DNA of 64,000 nucleotides from Serratia rubidaea. GTDB lineage: Bacteria; Pseudomonadota; Gammaproteobacteria; Enterobacterales; Enterobacteriaceae. Below are positions 43,663-54,498 of this stretch, in pieces. Position 1 is the first letter of the stretch; each line of letters starts with the position of its first letter. A program made the translations under genes and the position numbers. The stretch lies in the NCBI GenBank assembly GCA_901472405.1, contig LR590463.1, forward strand, positions 2,852,001 through 2,916,000, written 5' to 3'. Under the pieces are notes generated by a model that worked only from the letters and a program-made list of their open reading frames with translations, was not told the DNA's origin and did no database searches.

Positions 43663-46600
43663 TTGGCTTTCTCCTGCTGGCTGCCCTGGGTGTCGTCGTT
43701 ACCTTCGCCGTCCAACCAGTCGATACGGTTCATTTTGCGCACCACCACAAACTCATCGCGGTTGGAGCCGACGGTGCCGTAATAGTTGAAGCCATAGCTC
43801 AGCTGCGCATAGCCGCCGATCATGTGCGTCGGTTTCGGGCAGACGCGGGTGACCGAGTTATGGATGCCGCCGCGCTGGCTGGTGATTTCCGAGCCGGAAT
43901 ATTCACGATGCGCTCCTGGGCGTGGTACATCATGGTCATGCCGGCCGGAATGCGCTGGCTGACCACCGCGCGGGCGGTCAGCGCGCCGTTGGCGTTGAAC
44001 GCCTCAATCCAGTCGTTATCGGCAATGCCCAGCTCGGTGGCGTCCTCTTCGCTCATCCAGACGATCGGCCCGCCGCGCGACAGCGTCAGCATCAGCAGGT
44101 TGTCGCTGTAGGTCGAGTGGATGCCCCATTTCTGGTGCGGCGTCAGGAAGTTGAGCGCCTTCTCCCGGTTGCCGTTCGGCTGTCGGTTCAGCAGCGGCTG
44201 CGCGGCACGGGTATCGATCGGCGGACGGTACACCAGCAGGCTCTCGCCAAAGGCGCGCATCCACTCGTGATCCTGATACAGCTGCTGGCGGCCGCTGAGG
44301 GTGCGCCACGGGATCAGCTCATGTACGTTGGTGTAGCAGGCGTTGTAGGACACGTGCTCATCTTCCAGGCCGGACCAGGTCGGGCTGGAGATGATCTTGC
44401 GCGGCTGGGCCTGAATATCGCGGAAGCGGATTTTTTCATCTTCCTTGTTCAACGCCAGATGGGTGTGATCGCGGCCGGTGACGTTGCTGAGCGCCTGCCA
44501 GGCTTTTACCGCCACCTGGCCGTTGGTTTCCGGCGCCAGCGACAAAATCACTTCCGCCGCGTCGATCGCGCTGTCGATCTTCGGCCGGCCGGCGGCCGGG
44601 CCGTCGGCCTTGACGTAGTTCAGCTGTTTGAGGAAATCGACCTCATTCTGGGTGTTCCAGCTGATGCCCTTACCGCCGTTGCCCAGCTTATCCAGCAGCG
44701 GCCCCAGCGAGGTAAAGCGCTCATAGGTGGCCGGGTAGTCGCGCTCGACGAGCATAATATGCGGCGCGGTTTTCCCCGGGATCAGATCGCATTCGCCCTT
44801 TTTCCAGTCCTGCACGCCCAGCGGCTGCGCCAGCTCAGCGGCGGAGTCATGCTGGATCGGCAGCGTCACTTACGTCGGTTTCCTGGCCCAGATGGCCGAC
44901 GCACACCTCGGAAAAAGGCCTTGGCGATGCCCTTGTAAATTTCCCAGTCGCTTTTCGACTCCCAGGCCGGATCGGACCGCCGCCGACAGCGGATGAATAA
45001 ACGGATGCATATCCGAAGTATTCATATCGTCCTTCTCATACCAGGTGGCGGTCGGCAGTACGATATCGGAATAGAGACAGGTGCTGGACATGCGGAAATC
45101 GAGCGTCACCACTAGATCCAGCTTGCCTTCGCCGCCACGATCCTGCCACTCCACTTCCTGCGGTTTAACGCCGCCCTGCTGCCCCAGATCGCTCCCCTGA
45201 ATGCCGTTTTCCGTTCCCAGCAGGTACTTGAGCAGATACTCATGGCCTTTGCCGGAGGAGCCCAGCAGGTTGGAGCGCCAGACGAACAGGTTGCGCGGGA
45301 AGTTCTGCGGATTGTCCGGCTGTTCCGCGGCAAAGCGCAGCGCCCCCTGTTTCAGGCTGTCCACGGTGTAATCCAGCGGCGACTGCCCGGCCGCGGCCGC
45401 CTGTGCGGCGATATGCAGCGGGTTGGTATTGAGCTGCGGTGCGGACGGCAGCCAGCCCATACGTTCAGCACGCACGTTAAGGTCGATCAGGCTGCCGCTG
45501 AAGCGGGATTTTTCCGCCAGCGGCGACAGCAGCTCCTCGGTACCGACGGTTTCATAACGCCACTGGCTGGAGTGGTTGTAGAAGAATGAGGTGCCGTTCA
45601 TCTGGCGCGGCGGGCGCTGCCAGTCAAGGCCGAACGCCAGCGGCTGCCAGCCGGTTTGCGGACGCAGCTTTTCCTGGCCGACGTAGTGCGCCCAGCCGCC
45701 GCCGCTCTGGCCGACGCAGCCGCAGAAGATCAGCATATTGATCAGGCCGCGGTAGTTCATATCCATGTGGTACCAGTGGTTCATCCCGGCGCCGACGATA
45801 ATCATGGAACGGCCGTGGGTTTTCTCGGCGTTGTCGGCAAATTCGCGCGCAATACGGATGATATGCTGGCGGGAAACGCCGGTAATCTGCTCCGCCCAGG
45901 CCGGCGAATAGGCCTTGACGTCGTCGTAGTCGACGGCGCAGTTGGCGTCGTCCAGCCCGCGATCGAGGCCGTAGTTGGCCAACGTCAGATCGTAAACGCT
46001 GGCCACCAGCGCTTCGCTGCCGTCCGCCAGCTGCAGCCGCTTAACCGGCAGCTGATGGCGCAACACCTGCTCCAGCGCTACGCTGCTGAAGTGTTCGCTT
46101 TCCGCGCCGCCGAAATACGGGAAGCCGACCTCGGCCACCTCATCGTGCGAACCCAGCAGACTCAGCTGCAGCTCAACCTCCTGCTGCCCCTGGCCGGCGC
46201 GCTGCTCCAGGTTCCATTTGCCCTGCTCACCCCAGCGGAAGCCAATCGAGCCCTGCGGCGCCACCAGTTGGCCGCTTTTCTCATCCAGCGCAACGGTTTT
46301 CCATTCCGGATTGTTGTCCTGCCCCAGCGCGTCCACCAGATCGCTGGCGCGCAGCATCCGGCCGGCGGCGTAATAGCCCTCGGCGCGCGGCTCCAGCAGC
46401 ACCAGCATCGGCATATCGGTATAGCGGCGCACGTAATCGCGGAAGTAGCCGACCTGACGATCCAGATGGAACTCCTTCAACATCACATGGCCCATCGCCA
46501 GCGCCATCGCGCTGTCGGTGCCCTGCTTCGGATTCAGCCACTGGTCGCAGAGTTTGGCCACTTCGGCGTAGTCCGGCGTCACCGCCACGGTTTTGGTGCC

Positions 46601-47422
46601 CTTGTAGCGCACCTCGGTAAAGAAGTGGGCGTCCGGCGTGCGGGTCTGCGGTACGTTGGAGCCCCAGGCGATAATGTAGGAGGAGTTGTACCAGTCGGCG
46701 GATTCCGGCACGTCGGTCTGCTCGCCCCAGGTCATCGGCGACGCCGGCGGCAGGTCGCAATACCAGTCGTAGAAGCTCAGGCAGGTGCCGCCGATCAGCG
46801 ACAGATAACGCGCGCCGGAGGCGTAAGACACCATCGACATTGCCGGAATCGGCGAGAAGCCGATAATGCGGTCCGGGCCGAAGGTTTTTGCGGTGTAGAC
46901 GTTGGAGGCGGCGATCAGCTCATTCACCTCCTGCCAGCTGGAACGCACAAAACCGCCGCGCCCGCGGGCGATTTTATAGCTCTTGGCCTTGTCCGGATCG
47001 CTGACGATAGCGCCCCAGGCCTCAACCGGATCGCTGTGCTGCGCCTTGGCTTCACGCCACAGCTTCAGCAGGCGTTTACGCATCAGCGGATACTTCAGGC
47101 GGTTGGCGCTGTAGAGATACCAGGAGTAGCTGGCGCCGCGCGGGCAGCCGCGCGGTTCATGGTTCGGCAGATCGGGGCGGGTGCGCGGGTAATCGGTTTG
47201 CTGGGTTTCCCAGGTCACCAGGCCATTTTTCACGTAGATCTTCCAGCTGCACGAACCGGTGCAGTTAACACCATGGGTCGAACGCACGATTTTGTCGTGC
47301 TGCCAACGGCTGCGGTAGCCGTCTTCCCAGTCTCGGTTGCTGTTAAGCGTCTGGCCGTGTTCGCCAGAAAACGGTTCCGCCAGCTGCTTAAAATAGCGGA
47401 ACCGGTCTAAAAACTTGCTCAT
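43659..47422 (-). CDS. narG: nitrate reductase A alpha subunit (several frameshifts)
   Basis: About 1250 residues. Molybdenum cofactor and FS0 cluster subunit that reduces nitrate to nitrite. H-G-V-N-C-T-G-S-C-S-W is the His/Cys FS0 motif, and the family order is kept throughout: E-P-R-G-C-P-R-G-A-S-Y-S-W-Y-L-Y, then near the end G-G-I-H-N-S-V-T-R and the N-Y-Y-G-T-V-G-S-N-R-D-E-F-V-V-V-R tail. Shifts lie near 44985, 44910-44880 and 43895. Repair gives E-K-A-K-stop at 43659-43661, overlapping narH. Confidence 0.96.
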
Positions 47423-47562
47423 CCGGAGTTCTCCTGAAGGCTCTTATCGTTATTTTCCCTTACTGCCCGGCGGCTGCGCCGGCGGTTCGGGTCTAGGGTC
47501 GTCGCGACGTAGGTCACTGCTCACTCTGCGGCCAAGGCTACTGATGCAGCGGCGGCGGCAAA

Positions 47563-47576
47563 TTGATTGAAATCAA
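47563..47576 (-). promoter_or_regulatory. FNR box of narG
   Basis: TTGAT-TGAA-ATCAA, a perfect FNR site, centred 147 bases before the narG ATG. FNR activates nar operons without oxygen. Confidence 0.88.
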
Positions 47577-47613
47577 CGCAACGCCATGCGAAAAACGCGC
47601 GCATGCACGCCAG

Positions 47614-47620
47614 TACCCCT
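47614..47620 (-). promoter_or_regulatory. NarL heptamer upstream of narG
   Basis: TACCCCT fits the NarL heptamer TACYYMT. Its centre is 47.5 bases from the FNR box centre. If FNR sits at -41.5, the heptamer lies at -89, the place of the essential NarL site in E. coli narG. Confidence 0.6.
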
Positions 47621-47739
47621 TTCGGATAAGCACAGGAAAAGATGTTTGTTGTTGATTTAAAAACAGAAATTAAAATCGCCGGCCCCAATGCACAAAGTGC
47701 GCGCTGCTGCCGGCTATTTGGGGGTACCTCTGCGCGACG

Positions 47740-49570
47740 TTAACGCTGCAACGGCAGGTGGATGGCGCCAAACGGCGGCAACGACATCGTCAGCGTGCGC
47801 TCTGTCTGATGATGCCAGCCATCCGGCAGCGTCAGGCGCAGCGTCACCGTGCGCGCCTCGGGATTGGCGGCCAGCAGCAGCGCGCTGTCGCCGCGCACAA
47901 AGATCCGCGCCGCCGCGGGGCCTTCGAGCTGTAACGTTACACCGTCACCGGTAAGCAGATAGGGGCTGAAACTGCTGATCTGCCGCGCGACGCGCGCAAT
48001 GCCGCGCCACTGTGCTGCAAACGCGGCGCGTTCAAAACGTCCGCGCTGCTGCTGATAAAACAGGTCGTTGTAGGAGTAAAACAGCAGCCCGCGCGCGCCG
48101 CCGATCAGCGCCAGCCAGGCCTGGGCGCGGACTTCATCTTCCGTCGGCGCCCGCGCCTGACGGCGGCTGTCGTAAGCGGCGTGATCCATAATCTGAATCA
48201 CCATCCAGGCGCCCTTCACCCCGCGCGCTGCGCGCACGGTCTGCAACGTATCATGCAGGGTGCGGCGCAGATGCGGCTCCGAACCGACCGGATAGGGATC
48301 GGTCGCCAAAATATCCGTGCTGTTGTAATAGTCGTCCAGCGCGGCAGTTTTGTTCAGCACCTGAAACGTCGGATGGTGACGGTCAAGCCGCTGCACCTGC
48401 TGGTGCCTGGCGGCAATCTGCGGCAAAAACTCCAGCCCCAGCTCATCGTTGATATACCAGGCCAATAAATTAGGCTGATTTTTCAGCCGGTTAATCTGAG
48501 TAGCGGCCAGTGCCGCATAGCTGCCGCGCGTCGCCGGCGCAAAACGGCTGCCGGCATACAGATCTTTGATGGCGTAAATCACCTGCAGCCCGTGACGCCG
48601 GCTGCGGCGGAAAAAAACCGTCGGCGTCCTTGCCAAGACCATAGCGATAATTGAGCACGCTGTTGAAACCGGCGGCGGCGATGCGCGCCAAATCGTCATC
48701 GCCGTCGCGGGTGGAGTATATCCCCAGCGGAAACAGCCGCTCGCCGTGGCGACGGGTAAAGCCCTGCCCGTCAATCGTCACCGCCGGCGTCGGCTGGCCG
48801 ATATCCAGCGCAATTTCACTGCTGCGCCGCCGTCCGGTCGCCGCCTCGGTCACCTGCTGCCGCAGACGGTATTCCCCCGGCGGGCAGCGGCGGCGGCGTA
48901 TAGGTCAGCCACTGACGATCGGCGATATAGCGCCGCCGCTTCGTCTGGTCGATCACCTTGCGCTGCCGGTCGAGCAGCACGCTGCTGACCGTCACCCACT
49001 GCGGCTGCGGCGTTTCAATCAGCGTGCGGCCGTTTGCCGGATAGAGAGTCGCCTGGGGCGGCAGCGCACAGGCGTAAACGTCGTCAAACCACGCCGTGCC
49101 GGTGGTGCCGCGCCGCAGGTATAACCCCAGCGTCACCCGCGCCGCCCGCTGCGGGACGCGGTACCGGCCGAGATTGGTCGCCAGTCGCTGTCGCCGACGA
49201 TCCCCGCCGGGTAACGGCCCTCCAGAAAGCGCCCCTGCGCATCAAAACTCTGGATATACACGCTGGCGCCGCGATCCTGCGGCGGCCCCTGCAGCCCGCG
49301 CCCTTTCAGCCAGGCGCCGAACGCGATCGTCTGGCCGGGCTGCGCCGCGATGGTCTGACTGAAGGTGCGGTAGCGGGCGTCATCCGGATTGTGATAACGC
49401 AGACTGGCCGCGCCGCCGTGCGCCACGCTATCCGGCCCGGCGCCTGCGCCGCGCCAGCCCTGCTGCCCCTGTTCAAAACCGGGGTTGTGCAACAGATTCG
49501 GCGCGCAATCCTGCGGCGGCATAGCGTGCAGCAGCGCGGCGGCGGCGATCGCCGGCATCAGGCCGCTCAC
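47740..49570 (-). CDS. secreted CBM-type and glycoside-hydrolase-like protein (frameshifted)
   Basis: About 610 residues over four frame pieces. A short hydrophobic N-terminus (M-P-A-I-A-A-A-A-L-L-H-A) looks like a signal sequence. N-L-L-H-N-P-G-F-E-Q-G-Q-Q-G-W begins a jelly-roll carbohydrate-binding domain (about 20-180). Then a second beta part, and a TIM-barrel hydrolase part from F-P-L-G-I-Y-S-T-R-D-G-D-D-D-L-A (about 275) with W-Y-I-N-D-E-L-G, where N-D-E matches the acid/base segment of clan A glycosidases. Start GTG 49570 overlaps the upstream GT stop. Shifts near 49165, 48885 and 48630. It likely cuts or edits the polymer made by this operon; the linkage is unknown. Confidence 0.75.
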
Positions 49571-50310
49571 TGGCGTTTCATCGCCGCGTTCAGCAGATAG
49601 GCAAAGAACAGATAGCAGGATTTCTGGTATGACAGCCCCAGATACTGGCGGTAAATCTTCCACTGCCAGTCCGCCGCCTGCAGTTTGTTGCCGGACAGGG
49701 AGTGGTTGGAAAGCCGGTAAAACGCCAGCGGCTCCGGTACGCAGTACGCCAGACCGTTGTACGCCCGCTCCAGCACCGCCAGCCACATCAGGTAATCTTC
49801 GTGGCCGACCGCTTGCTGATACACCTTGCCGGTGCGCCGCTGATTATAGATACCGGTCAGATTGCCGATGCGGTTGCTGCGAAGCATCGCCGCATAGTCG
49901 ATAATCTCCGCCGCGCCGCGATAGTTCTTCACCTGATGCAGGTCCTGTTCGAAGGTGTAGTAATGCGAACACACCACGTCATAACGGCCGGACTGCAAAA
50001 TTTCCACCTGGCGCGCCAGCTTATTGCTCAGCCAGACGTCATCACTGTCGCAAAACGCCAGATAGTCACCGCGCGCCATCTCGATACCGATGTTGCGCGT
50101 GGCTGCCACGCCCAGATTGCGCGGGTTGCGGACATAGGTCACGCGATCGTGCTTCATCGACGCCACGATCTCCGCCGTCTCATCGCTGGAGGCGTCATCA
50201 ATCACGTACAGCTGAAAATCATTGAAACTCTGGTTGAGCACGCCCAGAATCGACGCCTTGATGGAGGCCGCCGCGTTATAGGCCGGCATAATGACTGATA
50301 CTTTTTCCAT
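49567..50310 (-). CDS. glycosyltransferase family 2
   Basis: 247 residues. V-S-V-I-M-P-A-Y-N-A-A-A-S-I starts the GT-A fold, V-I-D-D-A-S-S-D-E-T and C-D-S-D-D-V-W are the nucleotide and metal motifs, and V-G-H-E-D-Y-L-M-W-L is the catalytic acid region. It resembles AmsE/WcaA-type enzymes; sugar not predictable. ATG 50310 follows GAGGAAT. Ends by overlapping the hydrolase gene. Intact. Confidence 0.9.
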   Translation of the reverse strand: MEKVSVIMPAYNAAASIKASILGVLNQSFNDFQLYVIDDASSDETAEIVASMKHDRVTYVRNPRNLGVAATRNIGIEMARGDYLAFCDSDDVWLSNKLARQVEILQSGRYDVVCSHYYTFEQDLHQVKNYRGAAEIIDYAAMLRSNRIGNLTGIYNQRRTGKVYQQAVGHEDYLMWLAVLERAYNGLAYCVPEPLAFYRLSNHSLSGNKLQAADWQWKIYRQYLGLSYQKSCYLFFAYLLNAAMKRQ

Positions 50311-50317
50311 ATATTCC

Positions 50318-51371
50318 TCACGTGATAATCCGTTGCCACTCAGGGTAAATGCGCGCCGGCGTAAAGCGCTGCGCCTGCTGCCAGGAAGCCTGCGCAAAGC
50401 GCTGCCGCAGCGCGTGATCCATAATCAGCGCCATCACCCGCTCGCAAAACTGCGGGCGATCGCCGTCCGGCACCAGGTAACCGTTAACGCCGGACGTTAT
50501 CAGCTCCGCCGGTCCGGTCGGACAGTCGTAAGCCACCAGCGGCAGGCCGAAGCTCAACGCCTCGATCAGCACCATCGGCAGCCCTTCATAACGCGACGTC
50601 ATCAGGTACACGCTGGCCTGGCGGTAAATAGCTCGCCACGTCCTGCGTCGCCGGCAGCAAAGTAACCTGATGCTCCAGCCCGGCCTGCGCTATCTGCAGT
50701 TGCAGCGCCGGCCGCGCCGGACCGTCGCCGACGATCAACAATTGCCACGACGGCGCCAGCCGGGCGATCTGTCGCCAGGCGTCGATCAGCCGATCAAATC
50801 CCTTCTGTTCGGTAAGTCGGCCAATCGCCAGCGCGACATTACGCCGCTGGCTGCCGTCGAGCGGCTGCGATGCAAACGGCGAAACGTTTTCTATCACCAG
50901 GCATTTTTCCGGCCGGATCCAGCGGCTTATCCGCGCGCGATCCTGCTGCGTCAGCAAAATCACCCGGTCGGCCAGGGCATATACCAGCAGCTTCAGCCAG
51001 CGCATCGGCCATGGATACTGCTGAAAACTGACGTGTTCACTGAGCAGTAGCCGGCCATCGGGGCACAGCAAACGCAGATAGGGCGTCATCACCACCGACA
51101 GCCGCCCCATCGAGACGATAATGATGGCGTCGTAACGTTCCCTGCGCAGCGTCCAGGCCAGGCGCCACGGCCAAAACGGCGCGCGGTCGTCCAGCAGGCG
51201 CAGCGTCACCGCCGGCGTCAGCGGAAAAAAGGCCGGTTCACCGCCGAGGGAAAACAGCGTTACCTGCGCGCCGCTGTCGTCGGCCAGCGCATTGGCCAAT
51301 CCGCTGGCGACGCGTTCGGTGCCGCCTTTCCCGGCGATGTTTTCAATCACAATGGCAACATTGCGCGGCGT
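50318..51371 (-). CDS. glycosyltransferase family 4 (one-base frameshift)
   Basis: About 351 residues. GT-B fold: I-V-I-E-N-I-A-G-K-G-G-T-E-R-V (donor/acceptor loop), A-I-G-R-L-T-E-Q-K-G-F-D-R-L-I, then after the shift T-S-R-Y-E-G-L-P-M-V-L-I-E-A, the E-X7-E motif. Similar to AmsD and other exopolysaccharide retaining transferases. Shift near 50618. ATG 51371 follows GGAGG. Confidence 0.88.
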
Positions 51372-51375
51372 CATC

Positions 51376-52281
51376 TCACCTCCAAAAACCGTTACGAACA
51401 TGGCGCAGCAGGCGGCCACCCAACGGGAACACTCCCAGCCGCGTCAGACAGTCGCCGTACAGCTTGATCAATTTGAATTTACCGCTCAGCGAATGCTGCA
51501 GAATGCGTGAGGAGTAATAGTTGAACGCCTGCTGGTTTTCGCTATAAAGGGACGCCAGCAAATGTTTGCAGGCAAAGCCGCTGATATGCCGCTCGCTGGC
51601 GTGCAGGAAAGCGTCGATAAACAGATCGCTGGCCTCCAGATTCAACCGCGCGCTCATCCGGCTGGTGCGGCCAACGTCCAGATATACGCCGCCGCCGACA
51701 TCGTGTGCGACCTGTGCGCCCAAATTGGTGGCATTAACCAGAAATCCCCAGTCCTGATGCTTCGCCAGAAATTCGGGAAACAAAAAGCGCCGGTCGCTTT
51801 TTTTACGCATGCTGATGGTGGAAGAGCGGATGTCACCCATCTCCAGGAACAGGAAATCCTCCCCGGCGCTGCCGCTCTGATACTGAAAGGTGTAGTCGCG
51901 CACCGACAGACCGCTTACCTCAGCGTAATTGCCGAAAATAATGTCGATGCTGACGTCTTCATGGTGCTTCAGGCGGCGGATAAGATAGTTGGTGGTGAAG
52001 TAATCGTCAGCGTCGAGAAAAAACACCACCTCCGCCTCCGCCAGCCGTACCCCCAGATTGCGCGATACCGACGCATTGCTCTTTTGCTTCTTCTCATGCA
52101 GCATCACCTGGCTGTGGGCGCTGGCGATTTGCCGCACCTGGGCGATGTCAATCGCCTCCGAGCCGTCGTCCACCAGAATCACCTGATAGTCGAATCCCCG
52201 GCAGGCGGCAAAAATGCGGGAGAGCGTCTTCGGTAAAAATCCTGCGCTGTTATAAATTGGCATAACAATTGAGAAATCCAT
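51376..52281 (-). CDS. glycosyltransferase family 2
   Basis: 301 residues. M-D-F-S-I-V-M-P-I-Y-N-S-A-G-F-L-P, V-D-D-G-S, F-L-D-A-D-D-Y and K-H-Q-D-W-G-F-L give the GT-A pattern with D-x-D. Sugar unknown. It overlaps the GT4 start. Intact. Confidence 0.9.
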   Translation of the reverse strand: MDFSIVMPIYNSAGFLPKTLSRIFAACRGFDYQVILVDDGSEAIDIAQVRQIASAHSQVMLHEKKQKSNASVSRNLGVRLAEAEVVFFLDADDYFTTNYLIRRLKHHEDVSIDIIFGNYAEVSGLSVRDYTFQYQSGSAGEDFLFLEMGDIRSSTISMRKKSDRRFLFPEFLAKHQDWGFLVNATNLGAQVAHDVGGGVYLDVGRTSRMSARLNLEASDLFIDAFLHASERHISGFACKHLLASLYSENQQAFNYYSSRILQHSLSGKFKLIKLYGDCLTRLGVFPLGGRLLRHVRNGFWR

Positions 52282-52365
52282 TTCTTACCTCAAGGATAGT
52301 GGTAGATCATCGCGTTTATCCGCGGTCATAACGGGCGTAAGGCAACGCCGACGTCATGCCGTACG

Positions 52366-53215
52366 CTACTCGGTAAAATAGTCGCCCCACTCCTGATCGA
52401 TGCGCTCAGGCTGCAGACGTGTCATGCCGGCGCCGGGCGTAAACGTCAGTTCGCCGAAATAAACCCGCTCGCCCACCTGATAAAAATCAACCCGCAGATA
52501 GGAAAACTGCCGCACGGTCAACCGCGCCAGACGGCAGCATCTCCGCCAGCTGCGAGGGTGCGGCGGCGGGCTGTTCTGCATTGGGCAGGCCAATGCGGAT
52601 TTCAGTGCGGTTCCAGCGCTCATCGAAGATATCCCCGCGGTGTTCACCGAAGCGGTGGTAATCCACCTGGATAAATATGCGGATCACGCCATCACAGTTG
52701 AAGCAGTGAAATTTAAGATCGTTCGGCACCTCGCCGTTTTCCAGCAGCAGCCGCTCAACCATGATGCAGGGGGTAATATCGCGGTAGTGGCGCTCGCGAC
52801 TTTGCTGATAAAAGTTGGCGCGCATCCAGCGCTGGGACTGGTCATATAACTCGGCATAGCTGACCTGCTCCTTATCAAATACCAGCCGGTTATAACCGCT
52901 GCCGTGATTGGCCTTGAGTACAAACTGACGCGGCAGACGGCTAAAAACGTCGTAACTCAGCGCCTCGCCGTGCGCATACAGCTCAATCAGGTACTCTTCT
53001 CCCCAAAGCCCGGCAATAAATTCGCGCACCCGGTATTTATCAGACAGCCTGGTGTAAATAGCGCGCGGATAAATTTTACGCCGCATCAACTTCTCGCCAT
53101 AACCGCGCGGACTGGACAAATGCGGTAATCGCTTAAAACGCAGCGCATATTTCACCTGATGGTGCAGCGCGTCGGGCAGACGCCGGACGATCCCTCTAAA
53201 TAAACGATTAAGCAT
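52366..53215 (-). CDS. TupA-like ATP-grasp protein (one-base frameshift)
   Basis: About 283 residues. F-V-L-K-A-N-H-G-S-G, L-K-F-H-C-F-N and, across the shift, Y-L-R-V-D-F-Y are the ATP-grasp/TupA signatures (teichuronopeptide biosynthesis TupA). Such proteins join an amino-acid or other carboxylate to a sugar polymer. Shift near 52530. It overlaps the Wzx gene stop by 8 bases and ends 84 bases before the GT2 gene. Confidence 0.82.
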
Positions 53216-54494
53216 GCCGCCTCCTTAGCGTGCGAATAAAACGTGGCAGGGCGTAATAACAGGTCAGTAGCAGGCGAACGATCTGCCCGCCGCGGAAAAA
53301 AGCGTTCAAAACAAACAGAGAAAGAAATTCGGCCAGCAGCGTCGACAGCGCCGCGCCGAGCAGCCCGTAACGCGGGATCAGCACGGCGTTCATCGCCGCG
53401 TTGGCCAACGCCACCAGCGGCATTTTCAGCGCAATAAAGCGATAGCCCGCCAGCAGCACCATGTTGCGGTACGCCACCGTCCCCAATACGGAAAACAGCG
53501 CGGTCAGCGTACAGATAGCCAGGATGCCGGCGGCCGGGCGGAACGCATCGCCGTACAGCCAGGTCACCAGCGGCGTGGCGCAGCCGCTCAGTATCAGCAG
53601 CGCCGGCAGCGACATCAGCAGCGCCAGCAGGCACAGCAGACGGATACGGTACGCCCGCTCCGGGCCGGCGGCGCTGCGGGCAATCCCCGGCATCAGCGAC
53701 GTTACCAGCGCCAGCGGAATAAAGGTCCAGCCCTGACTCAGCGTCACGGCAGCGCTGTACCACCCCACCGCCTGCGGCCCGAGCAGGTTGCCGAGCATAA
53801 TCTGGTCAATACGGGTATAGATGACGATCGACAGCCCGGCGGCGGCCAGCGGCAGGCCGACGCGCAGCAGGTAGCGGTCATAGCGCCGAGACGCGCGTGC
53901 GCTATGCAGCGCCGGCGGCGACGGTTCCCGGCGGAACAGCCACAGGCGCGTCAGATACGGCAGCGCGCTGGCGATTAAATACGGTACGGCAAACCATACC
54001 AGCGGCAGCGCCGCGCCGATCAGCGCCAGCCGCAGCACAATCGCCAGCGTTAACGCCAGATTGTTAATCAACGTATTACGCTTCGCCTGCAGCCGGGCGT
54101 CGTAGTAAATCTTGTATACGTCCTGGACGGAAAAATAGGCGCTTGCCAACAGCAGCGTGCTCATCCAGGTCTGCGGCGCCGGGTGATGATAAAAACTCCA
54201 TAGCCACAGCGGCAGCGCCAGCAGTAAAAACAGCCGCCGTCGCAGGCGCATGGAGGCAAGCATCAGCCGAACGCCGCTGGCTTGGCGGCGAGCAACGCGG
54301 TTGAAGATCACGCTGTCGGCGCCCAACTGCGCCAGCGGCACCACGATGGCGATAGTCGCCAACAGGTAGTTCAGCGTGCCGAACTGCGCCGGCCCCAGGT
54401 AGCGCGCCACATAGACCGAGACAAACACCCCCGACAGGCTGAGCGATACCCGCTCCAGCATCAGCCAGAACGCATTGTGCAAAATCGCCTTCAT
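53208..54494 (-). CDS. Wzx-like oligosaccharide flippase
   Basis: 428 residues, 12-14 membrane helices of the MATE/Wzx type. N-A-F-W-L-M-L-E-R-V-S-L-S and Y-T-R-I-D-Q-I-M-L-G are typical of flippases. It moves the lipid-linked repeat unit across the inner membrane. Start ATG 54494, five bases after the Wzc stop. Intact, with basic loops. Confidence 0.9.
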   Translation of the reverse strand: MKAILHNAFWLMLERVSLSLSGVFVSVYVARYLGPAQFGTLNYLLATIAIVVPLAQLGADSVIFNRVARRQASGVRLMLASMRLRRRLFLLLALPLWLWSFYHHPAPQTWMSTLLLASAYFSVQDVYKIYYDARLQAKRNTLINNLALTLAIVLRLALIGAALPLVWFAVPYLIASALPYLTRLWLFRREPSPPALHSARASRRYDRYLLRVGLPLAAAGLSIVIYTRIDQIMLGNLLGPQAVGWYSAAVTLSQGWTFIPLALVTSLMPGIARSAAGPERAYRIRLLCLLALLMSLPALLILSGCATPLVTWLYGDAFRPAAGILAICTLTALFSVLGTVAYRNMVLLAGYRFIALKMPLVALANAAMNAVLIPRYGLLGAALSTLLAEFLSLFVLNAFFRGGQIVRLLLTCYYALPRFIRTLRRRHA

Positions 54495-54498
54495 ACGA

